A stretch of DNA of 64,000 nucleotides, taken from NCBI RefSeq assembly GCF_037038585.1, contig NC_092524.1:43219001-43283000 (forward strand), written 5' to 3'. Of the stretch, positions 52,761 to 64,000 are shown in pieces (the stretch's first letter is position 1; every line of letters starts with the position of its first letter). Origin of the DNA: Patagioenas fasciata (taxonomy: Eukaryota > Chordata > Aves > Columbiformes > Columbidae). Position numbers and translations under genes: made by a program. Below the pieces are notes generated by a model. The model had not been told where the DNA came from. It ran no database searches and saw only the letters and a program-made list of their open reading frames with translations.

Positions 52761-55700
52761 TACTTAGCTTAACCTTTGAATATGGTAATGAACACTGGTG
52801 CAAAGGGTAGCACTTACAAAAATAGCAGTGTCCTCTGACCTCCAGACAGATTGCTATCCATAGCATCCTCTGCCTCCCTGGCAATAGTCTCCTCTATACA
52901 AAGAACAAGTCAACAGTGTCAGCCAAACCACTTAAATACTGAAGCTACTGAGGCTAATGCAGATCTGGCCTTCTTGCTTCAGTGGAGAAGAGAGAGGGTG
53001 GCTGCATCCTGTGGATGGAGGTAGCTGCAGTGCAACACTCTGGTGCACACAGCACCCACTTGCACTGCTGCACAACCACCAGCAAGCTGTTCACGGGTCT
53101 TTCCAAGGTCCGTGTCCTAAATGGTTTGTAATAAGAAAATTTAGGCAGATTTTGCAATTCTCACAGGTTATTTGTGATTTGGCTTTTGTGAATCACCCAA
53201 CGTTGCTTTGGGCAATGGAGAGCGTGCTCCTTGTGCACCTGCTCCATCGCTGTCCTCAGCTCCTGCCACAGCCCCTGCAGCCAAGGGCAGCCCCTGTAGG
53301 TCCCAAGGCTGGGATCAACACCTCATCTGGACTGGGCAGTAAACCAAGAAGGGATTTTACTCCCATATCTGGAGTCCTGCACTGAGCACTCAGACAGGAC
53401 TAAGAATGGGGCTAAGAGGAACCATTCATAACTGCAGATTTTGAAAGAGCTGAAGCAAAACATCAGTTGATAAAAAACCTCTTACATAACATTTCTCCAT
53501 GCCAAACAAGAGGGACTGTATTGTAGACAGAATTATCATGGTGATTTGAAGTAGATCATAAGCTTTCCACAAGCTGTTTTAAAAATCCTATGTTTTTGAA
53601 GCTGCTGGTATATTTTTAAAAGTTGTATAGCAGGGATTTAATATTATATGTAGAGCTGAAAAATCAGTATATACGAGAAAGACACGTTTTCCTATCAGTG
53701 CTATTTAGTTTATGCTGAGAATGGTTACAGATCAGTAATGAAGATGAGAAGAAAATAATGTAGATCTTCCACTGTAAAAACACCTGCCTTATCATTTCTT
53801 TAAGTAGATTTGGGTAGACATGGTGCAGAATGTAGACCCTTATTGACAGATAAACTGAAGTATAACATAATCAAAGAAAAATCTATGCAAGTTCATTTTG
53901 CTGAAGATACTGTCATTTTCTATTAGCAAGACATACTACATTTTGCTATTTTATAGTCACCAGTGCTATTCTATCAGTCTGTAGAAAAATAATCTACAGA
54001 ATTGTGTATTTCTTTTTGTGGTAAGGACAAAATAAGATTTCCACACTAAATTAAGCTAGATTAAGATTGTATATTAAAAAAAAAAATCCTATCTGATGCC
54101 ATCAGAAAACAGCAGCAGCCTGCACCAACCATTACCATTTTCTTTACATTTAAAATATCTTATGAATAGCAAAGGTAGCTGACAATAGTAGTTCAAACCA
54201 GTTATGTTATATAATGAAATCGGAAGTCAGAAGGGCATAGAGGAACAGAAAACTGAACAAAAATTCCATACACTGCATTCTAACATAACAAGAAAAGTTT
54301 AAGCTATATGATGACAACAACCAAACATACTATGAACACTAGAAACTTTTTTAGTAAATGTGCACTATGAATGCAGAGCTTTGGGCAATACACAAAGTTT
54401 TGTTTGTAATGACAAAATTTCTTTCACCCCAATGTGAATTTGATGCTGAAATACTTTTCTATGACGGATACTGAGGTTCTTGTAAAAACTGAGATAACCA
54501 TCATGACTCTTTAATTATTAGCTGAGCCTTATAACAAAATACATCTGCACCCACTGTTGCTAATAGCACCAGGTTGATGTAGGTCTTTGTTCCTTCCACA
54601 CAGCTCAAGTCACATGAGGATAGCATTGACCTTATTTCAAGGAAGAATTATTCTTGTCATTTCTTTTACTTACAGAGGCTGTTCACCCAGTCATGCCTGA
54701 CTGAAATAGAAAGGGTGGATTTACAAATTCAGTGCCAGACACACTGAGTTGACAAAGTACTTCATTTAATCTATAAAATTAGTTCCAGAACTACAAAAGG
54801 CAGAGGGAGAGACAGATCCAGCACACACACTGGAAGAACTCTAATATCATTTAGGACCTCAAGCAGTCACCTGTCAACTTCTATAGTCTCTTCTCCACAG
54901 ACTTTTTCTCTTCATCCCTAATACAGCACTGCTCCATTAGTCATTTTTTTCTTTCCACTTCCACTATAATCTCTTCACTGCCATGTCTCACACAGCCCAG
55001 CCTCTCAGCTCCCTCAGGTCCTTATTTGTATCCCCCAACAGAACCTCTAAACACTATTCCAATCTTGAAGATGCCTTCGTAGCATTGCTCTCCGAAAAGT
55101 ACACTCATTTCCCATCCCCCGGGCACCAATCCTTCTCTTTTCTTTAAATTCCAAGGTAAGGAGACAGAAAATCCTACATGTCAAGGTGACAAAGGAAACC
55201 TACATTTAAACAGAAAATTAAATTCAGGATATCTACAGTCTCCAAAAGAGGACATCCTTCATGTCTTCCAAGTCCCCTTCCCCTCTTCCTTAAGTCTATT
55301 CTTATTGCTACTTGGAACTTAGCCAGGGCAAGTACTCGTAAAACAACTTGTCCAAATTATAAGGACTCTAAATCTTTTCAGTCCCAAGTGTCAAATGAAA
55401 GATATCCCTGTCTAGCAGGTAATGCTCCTTACACTTGGGACACAGGCCTTGTGATAATTCAGGCTATGCACTCCTAAATCCCTGTTTGAATCTATACCTA
55501 AGAGAATAAATTATATTAGCATACTTCCATTCTGATTGAGAGTATCCATGCAGGAAGATAAATACCGTACAACCACTGCACTTCAGAGAATCATTCAGAT
55601 TAGTTAAACATTCCTATATACAGGAGCCTTACTGGATTTTCCATGCAGGTACTAGTCCAGTCAAGGCCTCTTCACCATTGGAACTCTGCCTTATGTCATA

Positions 55701-56337
55701 AGACACCTTATTTTGCAGATATATTTTCTGTGTTGTCCACTTGCTGTAGGGTATGCTGAGGGGCATAGCACTGAATGCAAGTCATCTTAATGTCTATTAA
55801 GTGACTTGTAAAGGTTAGCAAATCAGAAGAAATATGTGTGATGTTGTGCACCATTTCCTGTATGGACATTACAGTAGCCAGTGCTTCTACTCACATGTTA
55901 GTCAAATAAGACTTCTGTTTTCTGCAAAGATACATAAGCAGTAGTAGGTAATAACCACACCACAACACACTTAAGTTGTAGAGCCTGAGCACCCAAGCAA
56001 TGTAGGAATTAGCAGTGCTGCTTTTATAGTCCATGTTCATATTTGTATGGCAAGTAGCTAAGCTGACAAAACAGCAGCATTTCACTTAAATATCTATTTT
56101 CTGTCTTTTATGTATCCATTTCCACGTTTATTCCATCATCATTCACTAATACAAGAAATAATTGTAAGACAGATTTTCTTTCGAATAGAGCTCTGCATTG
56201 TTGATTTTATTTTAGCTTTGCTGAAGCTATACTAATAAAAACAAGTACTTGATCTATGAACGGTCTTGTCACAGCCATTACCTTTCTCCTGATGGCTTTT
56301 TGAGTTCAATGCAAAATATTTACATGTAGCTTTTGGA

Positions 56338-56445
56338 AACACAGAATTAAGGGCAGAAAAGGACCTCAGGAGGTCACCCGTTGCCTCTCCCTGGTGCAGG
56401 GCAGAGGTGAACAACTAAACCACAGCTAAACAGATCTGGGTTCTC
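56338..56445 (-). mobile_element. Decayed CR1 LINE 3' end, minus orientation
   Basis: ACACAGAATTAAGGGCAGAA, GGACCTCAGGAGGTCA and the following CTGGTGCAGGGCAGAGG resemble the antisense CR1 3' end (tail, then AGGGACCTCTGGAGGTCATC, then TGCTCAGAGCAGG). There are many mismatches and nothing is recognisable beyond about 110 bp, so this is an ancient fragment. Confidence 0.5.
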
Positions 56446-59400
56446 CCTAGTTCTTAAAAATCTGACCTGTGTCCACACAATAGCTGCTGGTGGCTGTTTA
56501 CCTCAGCTTGAAGTTCTGATCTATTTAGAGATGCTGTGGCTTTGAATAGATGATGTGATCCATACCCTGCATTGCATGTGTAGTTCTTTTCATTCAAAGC
56601 TCTTACTGTCTCTTTTCACAATTCTCTGTGTCCTCTGCAGGTCTGAAAATCTACACATCACAGTGGAGAGAGCATTTCCCCCGTCCTTCTACCCAACACT
56701 GTGATCTGCAAATAGTTTACATCAGGCTCTGTGTTCTCTGATAAATCCTCTGCTTTCACAACCCTGAGCAGTTATAAATAGCAACACATGATATCACATC
56801 TTGAAAAAGCCACAAAACTGCCCAAGAAACCAATTGCCCAACTGTAAATGCAGGAAAAAGGGCAAAACTAGCCATAAAGTACCAGGTAAGCAAAATGTCT
56901 GCTTTGATTCCTGCTTTCTTTCATTTGCAAAGCAGACACAAGTGTAATTTCTAAAATTATAAAAGTTTGTTGAGGTTGCACAGAACTTTCCTTGAAAATA
57001 GTTTTGCACAGTGGGAACTTCACTGGGAGAACATGGCTTTTATAATGAAATGGTCTCAAAGCTGGTGGTCTGTGTTCTAGCAATACATTACTTATCCATA
57101 TGTTGTTTGCTTTTTGTGGTGTTGTTGTTTTTTTCTTTTTTTCTTTTTGTTTGTTTCCTGAGGCGTTCTTCATCTTCATACTGCCAGATATCTTTAAAAT
57201 TGCTATGGAAAGATATGTATGTTTTGCAGGAACATGTGTGCAACTATATAGAATTTATCCACAGCAAAATGTGTAGCATGGAAGCAAAACTCTACTCACT
57301 TTCACCCTCAAGACTGCCCCTCCTTTCAGAATTATGGATGACGTAGAAAAGTCTTACTTGATTTGCTTCAGAAGGGGAGTGTCAGACAATGAGCAAACTG
57401 CACTGTCACTGTTGCAGGGGGTCCCAGTAATAACCCCAGCTCATTGCCACAGAAACCTTGTCTTTGTGCCTTTTCTGACAGAACAGCAACAGCAAATTCT
57501 ACACTTTAGAACCCTGTGTGTGGGTTTGGTTTTTTTTTCCCTCTGGGTGGGAGTTATCTGGTGCACTGTCCTTAGACAATACAATCAACCATGAACCCCA
57601 ACTAGGGTAATCCCAGGGAGAGGAGCCTGACTGTGCGGAACAGATATAGAATAACCAGAAAGGACACAGATCTGAAGTGTAATGACATACTTCAGGTACT
57701 CCAAATACACAGAGTCTTTTAACCCATTAGGAATGACAAGCTCCAACTCACTGTGTAATAAGAAAAAAAAAAACACACCAGTCCTACTGCCCGCTTGTAA
57801 AGGAAAGCCTCATAGTTCATTGCCAGAACTTGTGCCCAAGTGCCTTCATACTTGTACAACCTTCCTTTGTACAGAACATGTCTCATAACAAGTGCTAGGG
57901 GTTAAGAATGAGGAAGAGGATTTGATTTACATCATAAAAATAGAAAATCAGAAAGATTTAATGATCAAGATATTAACTTCCTTATGTAAGTCCCAGGCAA
58001 AAATTCTAGAACCATCGTCCATTCCTGCCTCAGGAGGGTGACTGATGATATGGTGTATTATAATGTTTCCCAGGGTAGGATGACATAGTAGATTCACTGG
58101 ATAAAAACAGCTTCATTCCCATCTGAGTCTGAAAAATTTTGGGCCTGATCTCGGGAACAGTCACTGAAATAGCTGACTCACACATTAACAAAGTTGCTCA
58201 TATGAGCAAAGTTTCTCTTTGTTTTTAGTACCAAATATAAACTTGATATGTCAAAGATAAAAATGCACTGGATGATATACTGTAAACAGTTGATTATTAG
58301 CACTCCAACTCTAAACAGTTAAGTCATCCTAAAAACTATTTCTAGGGATACTCACAGATGGCAGACACATAATTAATTGCCTGCTGGTATAAGAACATGC
58401 AGAGGAGCATATTTCCAGCTCTTCATCATCAGAAAGTGATTGAGACAAAATCCTAAATTCCAGTGATACAATTGGAATGAATGTAAATGTAGGATCCAAC
58501 ATAAATTAATCATCCCACCAGCCAAATACTGACTCTTCACTCTGTTTGTTCAGTTCCTTTTCAGGCAAAGTTCCCATTTATATTAATGTGACTGCTTGCA
58601 CGAGGTAGGGCCATAAGTGGAAGAGTCATTACACTACTCCTAAAGATAGATCATGGCCCTTAAGTACATGGCCCTTTATCAGAGCACTGATAGGTAACAG
58701 ATGACATAACATAGTTGATTGAAGAAGATATTTTTTGACAAAATAAATTAAATCAAATGAATTAACATTATGGGTCGAAACCCAGTACAGCATGGGAAGC
58801 CTACTGAAGAGTGGATAAATGAACTTCATTTGAATTGCTTCTAAGAATGGTTATTTTAGATGGCATAGAAAAGTTTAGCTGAAATCAAACTTTCCTTAGA
58901 TTTGTAAGGACCCAGAAGAGTCATGTATAGCAATCCTAAGAACGAGTACCTAAACCTGCTAGACAAACCATCTATAACAAATACATACTGTCAAAGTATA
59001 AGCAACCAGGAAATTTGGCCACATCATTGCTTTCCAAGGAAGAAAGAGACACCAAGGAGATATTTGCCCAGTTAAGCACACATAGTGTGGTTTCCAGAAT
59101 AGGCTAAGACCCAAAGGGAGTGGAACATGCAGGAAAAATGTTGAACAGTTGGGCTGAAAACAGAACTGTGATTTTAACTGCTGCTAGTGGAAGTCTTATC
59201 AATGCTGTTCCTCCTTGTTTGGCAGCTAATTGTCTACATACAGATGCTTATATACCTGTCACACCAGTACTGCTCTTAAGAAAGGATACTAAAACAGTGG
59301 TTCCAGAGTGCTACAGAAAGAAAGAAGGTGACTGCACAATATTTGCAGAGGATGCTCAGCTTTGGAATGATATAGGCAGAAGGGACTATGAGTACGCAGT

Positions 59401-61786
59401 TTGGCTGAGAGTATACAGTAGAGATGGACCAAGTTTATACTTCTTTCCTTGGCTGTACCTGTCTACCCCATTGCAGACATGTCCAACACCAGGGCTTCTT
59501 ACCTTGCTCTGAGCAGGTCTCATCAATAAGGATTTTAAACTGCCTATGGCATCCAGTGACTCATATAATGATTCAGTGTTGCAAGCTGATGGAGCTCCAA
59601 CAGACTTAGCAACAGTGGAAAGTTTTCCTTTTTAATTTTTTTTTTTTTGTTATACACAAGATTTTTGAAATCACACTCTACCCCTCTACTCACAGATCCC
59701 TGGTCAGAGCCCACTGACCATCCATTTCACAGATCTCACTGCAGGGTGCTTTACTTTTGAAAATTACTCGGTTCCCACAGTGATTCTATTCCTAGCATGT
59801 GAACAGCATAGCTACAGCATTCTTCCTGGGGCATGTCCCTCCAAACATACGACGTTTTTAAGCAAAGACAGAGACCTGAGAACCACAATCAAGTGATCAG
59901 ATGTGAACTTACAGATTTGTCCTTAGGAGGAAGTATGACGCAGGAAAATCATTTGCTGATTTTAGAACAATAACATTTATGACATTTGTGTTGCAAGCCA
60001 AAACTCTGCATAACCAGACACAGGGTAAAGTAGGTTCAGTGGAAGCTGTCCTACCCATGTCTAACCATTTACCTCCCTATTACACTGCAATAATCATGTT
60101 ACCGAGGAACAGGTCTCCTGGAAGTACGGGCAGGCTTTGTGTGATAGATTGCTGGTATTCATGGAGAAAAGCAAGACCACCAAACCTTTGCACTTGTCAA
60201 TATTTGTACTCCAGCAGTTGGTGACTAATGGCTTAACACATTGATTCTTGTTGCCACCCTCCCCCTGTCTTCCAGGAAAAATAAGATTCCATTTCTCAAC
60301 TCAGAGGATTAGAAAAAATTGAAAAATGCAGCCCAGCTCCAGCCTCCAAAATAAATATTCCTTATTCTCACAAAGTCCTTTACATCCAAATACACCCAAG
60401 GCTTTTATTAAAAACAAAACCAAAAAAACCCCACCCACCATCAGCAACAAACCCAGTGAGGACAGTGATGTCTGTTTCCTAGGCAAAGCCTTAGCGTTTT
60501 GCCCAAGTTTACACAGGTTTCTGCTTGACATGGAACAAGAGCCCAAGACTTCCAGACTCCCATTTCAGTACCTGTCAGTACAGCCTACCTAGCACTTCCC
60601 CACCAAACTCTTGCCTGCAGGTGTTTGCATCCGACTTGCAGCCCTTTCTTGGCAGAGAGGGGAGGTTTGGGAAGTATGCACATCAGTAAAGTATCACCTC
60701 CTGCATCTCTGGATAGCGTTGCACCGACTTATAGTGGCTGCCTCTCACCACTTCCACTTAAGTAAAGGATGAAGTAAACACAAACCAAATCCATCGCGTG
60801 TATGAGCATGGTCAGCACAGACGTACTTCTGCAAAACAGTCCACCAAGGGTCAAAGACCTGGAGTTCAACTGCTTTGACTGCCAAGATCAGGTCACCTGG
60901 TCTTCTCACCCACTGAGCTTAGCATATATCATTACAGATCATTTTACTCCTTCTGTTCATGAAAATGTCTGGATTTATTAAGAAGGAACTCTTTCCCCAG
61001 CAAAACTAAACAGACCTGAAATGCATTAGGCAGGCAGTCACATTTCACGCTGTGCCAGGGTGGAACTCACTAATAATTAAAGTTTGATTTCCTTAATGAA
61101 TCTCTGAAAGCATGCAGTTTCAGTTTCACATTTTATAGCTCTCTGTTTGAAAAGAGAGGGAAAAGAAAAACAGCAGAGGTGAGAAATGGAAAACAAAGAT
61201 GGCCCAAGGAATCATTAAATTCTCTAATGCCATGAGTTTTCTGCCAAAGCTATCTACAGAAATGGAAACAAAGGAAGGGGACAGATAATGAAGTAGTGCT
61301 TCACCATATTCCCCTTTAAAAAATTGGCTCTGCCAAGAAGTCTTAGCACAATTCTTGGTTTATGGCAAGATTATGGAAAGATTACAAAAAGAATACTGCA
61401 TGTCCCTTTAGCTCAAGGGTTGCATTTTTTAGCGCTGGTACTGCCAAAAGATCGTGTGTGGAACCTCTTCCCACAGCCCACACACAGTTCCAGAGATGGC
61501 TGATGCATTTCACATAACAAGGGTCCAGGTAAAATCCACAAAAATGTGTTACAAGGCAGGACTGGAACTCAGAACAACCATTTTCAAGAGTATCTTCATC
61601 ATTGGGCTGCAGCAGGACATATTTTCAACCTGCATTTATTTGTTCATATGCAATCACTTGTTTAAGTGTCTAATTTCCTTTACAAATGGACTTACACAAG
61701 CATAAACCAAAAAAGCTACTTACTTTTTTAAAATGAAAATTTTTCTCTAATAAAAAATTAATATTTCAATGGAAATGTGTTTTTCT

Positions 61787-61805
61787 GTTCTTTCTTTCTT
61801 TCTTT
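61787..61805. repeat. TTTC tetranucleotide microsatellite
   Basis: About four TTTC units in AT-rich intergenic DNA. Confidence 0.8.
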
Positions 61806-62850
61806 GTGGAAAACAAAGAATCTTTCAAAGAAAAAGTTCTCCAATTGCTACTGGAAACAATTTTTCTCAAGTTTAGGTAAAATTAATTTATAAATCCGCA
61901 TTTTTACTCAAAACTTACCCAGATTTGAGGGTTTGGGGAGGATCCTTTTACAGAAAGCTAGCAGAATACATAGGATATAGGTTCTTCCATTTTCTTATTT
62001 TTTTAACAAGCCTTTTCTATAGGAATCAGTTAAAGATTTGACACAAACGTAATGCCTGTGAATATATCAGCCACATCACCTGATGATCCACAAAGATGTT
62101 ACTATTCCTAATGTTAGACTTAAGGCTTTTAAGATAGACATCTTAAACTGGAAACAGCAACATTTAGCTAAAAGTCCTTTGCATGAACTGCAAAAATCTG
62201 GTCAGGTAGCAGAGTGAAGCAACTAATTTATGTGAAGTGGCAGAAAGCTGTTGGTCAGGCTCCAAGATGATGGGGTGCTTCAGTTAAAAAACAAAATACC
62301 TGACCACTTGAGCCGTTACAAGATACTGCCAAAATAAACCACAATTATTTATTCAGATGATGTTCCTTGGCTTTCCTTTCAGGAAAACTGCCAGAAAATA
62401 AATGAAGTATTCACTGAATCAACAACCCAGAAAAGACACTTAAAGAAAGGTCTGAAGTCAGAATATGCTTCATTTAACTAAGCAATATATTTAGAGAAAG
62501 ACTTGTTTTTCTTTAGCTTACTGAGATTGCTTTTTACCATTTAAAATTTAACAGGTTTATTTAGAATGAAAACAACGAAGTAGTGCAATGAATTATGCCA
62601 CTAACAAGAAAAGGCACCCAAAATAATCTTTTTATTTCTATTTATGAGAAATACTTTCCTCTCCAATTTCTCACTTTCTTATCAGTGCTACTTCACCAGT
62701 TTAGCCTTTAGTGATTTTGCCACATGATTTATTATACACAGGGGACAATGAAGTTGGTCATTATCTTCTAACTGTCTGGGTTTTTTTTCTTTAAACATGT
62801 ACATAAGAGTCTGGGTTCTGGGTGCAATAAATATGAATAGGGGGCAGTGG

Positions 62851-62880
62851 TTTGGGGTTCAGCAGTTTGGGGTTCAGCAG
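62851..62880. repeat. 15-bp tandem duplication
   Basis: Two exact adjacent copies of TTTGGGGTTCAGCAG (62851-62865 and 62866-62880). The unit carries a GGGG run. No wider array is present. Confidence 0.85.
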
Positions 62881-64000
62881 CCATCACCAGTGTTGAAACA
62901 CACAATGTCAAAAGCTGGGCAGCTTGAGGTTCCAGCTCTGGGTGTTAAAAATCGCTGCCTTGCATGGGCAATGTATGGGAACACTCTATGACTGACTTGC
63001 CTTGGGCCACCATCTGTGAGATGGACACCAGTGGAAACTGGATCCCTTGTCCTTTTGCTGTCACGATCTATTTGCTTTATCAGAATTCAGGCAAGAGGTA
63101 CCGGGGGAGCTTTGGGAAGGGTGGGATGGTGGCAGTGACAACCACAGGGAGCCAAATGGTGAGAGTCACTTAAAGAAAGGCAGACGTTATCTCAGCATAT
63201 AAGACCTGAGAGCCCATGGCATGTCTGCTTTTAACTCCCACATGTGTATTGCTGTATGCTTGAAGTAAAACAGTCACTGAAACAGAAAGGTAAGATACCC
63301 AGTCACTGTTCAATTAACTTCTCTAGTATTAAAATACTTTCTGGCTAAAATAATTTAACTGATACATCTGACGGGACAACCGGTTCCTTCATGCCTAAAG
63401 CCTGACTAATGCAAATCATATGAAGACAAGCTAAATTACAAAGTACCCTGTCCACATTTTATGTGTTAGTTAAGTAGATTAGCTCATACCTACAAAAATA
63501 GTGACATAACTCTCTCCCCCTACCTCTTTCCCGGAGAGGTATATACCTTTGGCACAGTTGGTATAACCCTGTACATGACTTTCAGTAACTGTCTGGTGTC
63601 AAATGAAACTCACAAAATTATCTCGTTAAACCTGACTAACATTCGGATCTAAAGCGCTCCAAATGAAGTGTGAGCCAATTTCTCTGCAAAAGACCTATTA
63701 ACAATGAGAAAAAACATGAATAGAGAAGTTTTGAAAAACTCTAGCTTGCTTTCTGTTGCTAAGGGATACACTTCCTTGGTCTACCCCCATGCTCTCAGTA
63801 AGTCTGACTCACAAGAAGTCTGGCTTTCAATAAATAATGAAAGCCTTACACTGCTGAAAACTATGTAAGAAGGGTTAAAAATACAATAAAACATGCAAAT
63901 GAAATATTACTTTATAGACCCCCATTCCAGGCACTAGGTAGGATGCTACTTTACTATTGAAGTGCTCTACAGGGGCTGCATAATGCACCTGGAAAAGGGA

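Larger units (their letters stand above)
52761..64000. other. Distal upstream intergenic region, no supported gene
   Basis: AT-rich DNA. Contents that I can name are the decayed CR1 at 56.34 kb, a TTTC repeat at 61.79 kb and the 15-bp duplication at 62.85 kb. The longest open frame, 130 codons on the plus strand at 59120-59512, resembles no family I know and has the base composition of its non-coding surroundings. Confidence 0.6.

Noticed and set aside
59120-59512. 130-codon plus-strand open frame
   Set aside because: No recognisable family, no splice or promoter context, and the base composition of its surroundings. Within chance for 64 kb in six frames.
36401-64000. Endogenous retrovirus or LTR pairs
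   Set aside because: I saw no pair of long direct repeats with TG...CA ends, no primer-binding site and no gag/pol/env-like frames. A solo LTR without obvious features could still be missed by eye.

Overview
This is a stretch of bird genomic DNA. Two things point to a bird: several 3'-end fragments of CR1 LINEs that end in ATTCTGTG or ATTCTATG tails, and a vertebrate gene with compact introns. The only protein-coding gene I can support is EGLN3 (HIF prolyl hydroxylase 3, PHD3), complete on the minus strand. Its five coding exons are 34395-34751, 13163-13282, 11102-11238, 10331-10404 and 8960-8997. All junctions are GT/AG and the phases agree. Together they give 726 nt, which is 241 residues plus a stop. 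The iron ligands fall at His135, Asp137 and His196, and the 2-oxoglutarate-binding arginine at Arg205, the positions known for vertebrate PHD3.

Layout. 1 to about 7.3 kb: downstream flank with no supported gene. About 7.3-8.96 kb: probable EGLN3 3' UTR, end uncertain. 8.96-34.75 kb: EGLN3, with a 21.1-kb intron 1 that holds an old CR1, simple repeats and small GC-rich or CACGTG-bearing islands that look regulatory. About 33.9-36.4 kb: a CpG island covering exon 1, the 5' UTR, the promoter and about 1 kb of upstream DNA. 36.4-64 kb: AT-rich upstream intergenic DNA. It holds a CR1 3' end (49.4-50.0 kb), a CR1 interrupted by a second, oppositely oriented CR1 (51.9-52.8 kb), a CR1 tail (42.8 kb) and a decayed antisense CR1 (56.3 kb).

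Regulation is the most interesting theme. PHD3 is a HIF target that helps destroy HIF-alpha, so HIF-binding (RCGTG) sites are expected. The promoter island carries several ACGTG cores. A small intronic GC island about 13.3 kb inside the gene repeats an 11-mer, GCTACGTGCGG, found in the promoter, and has a second GCGTG 4 bp further on. A perfect 12-bp palindrome containing CACGTG lies about 11.6 kb inside the gene. These are candidates, not proven elements. I found no CRISPR array, operon, tRNA, rRNA or novel multigene system. The other long open frames look like chance frames, mostly in GC-rich DNA.
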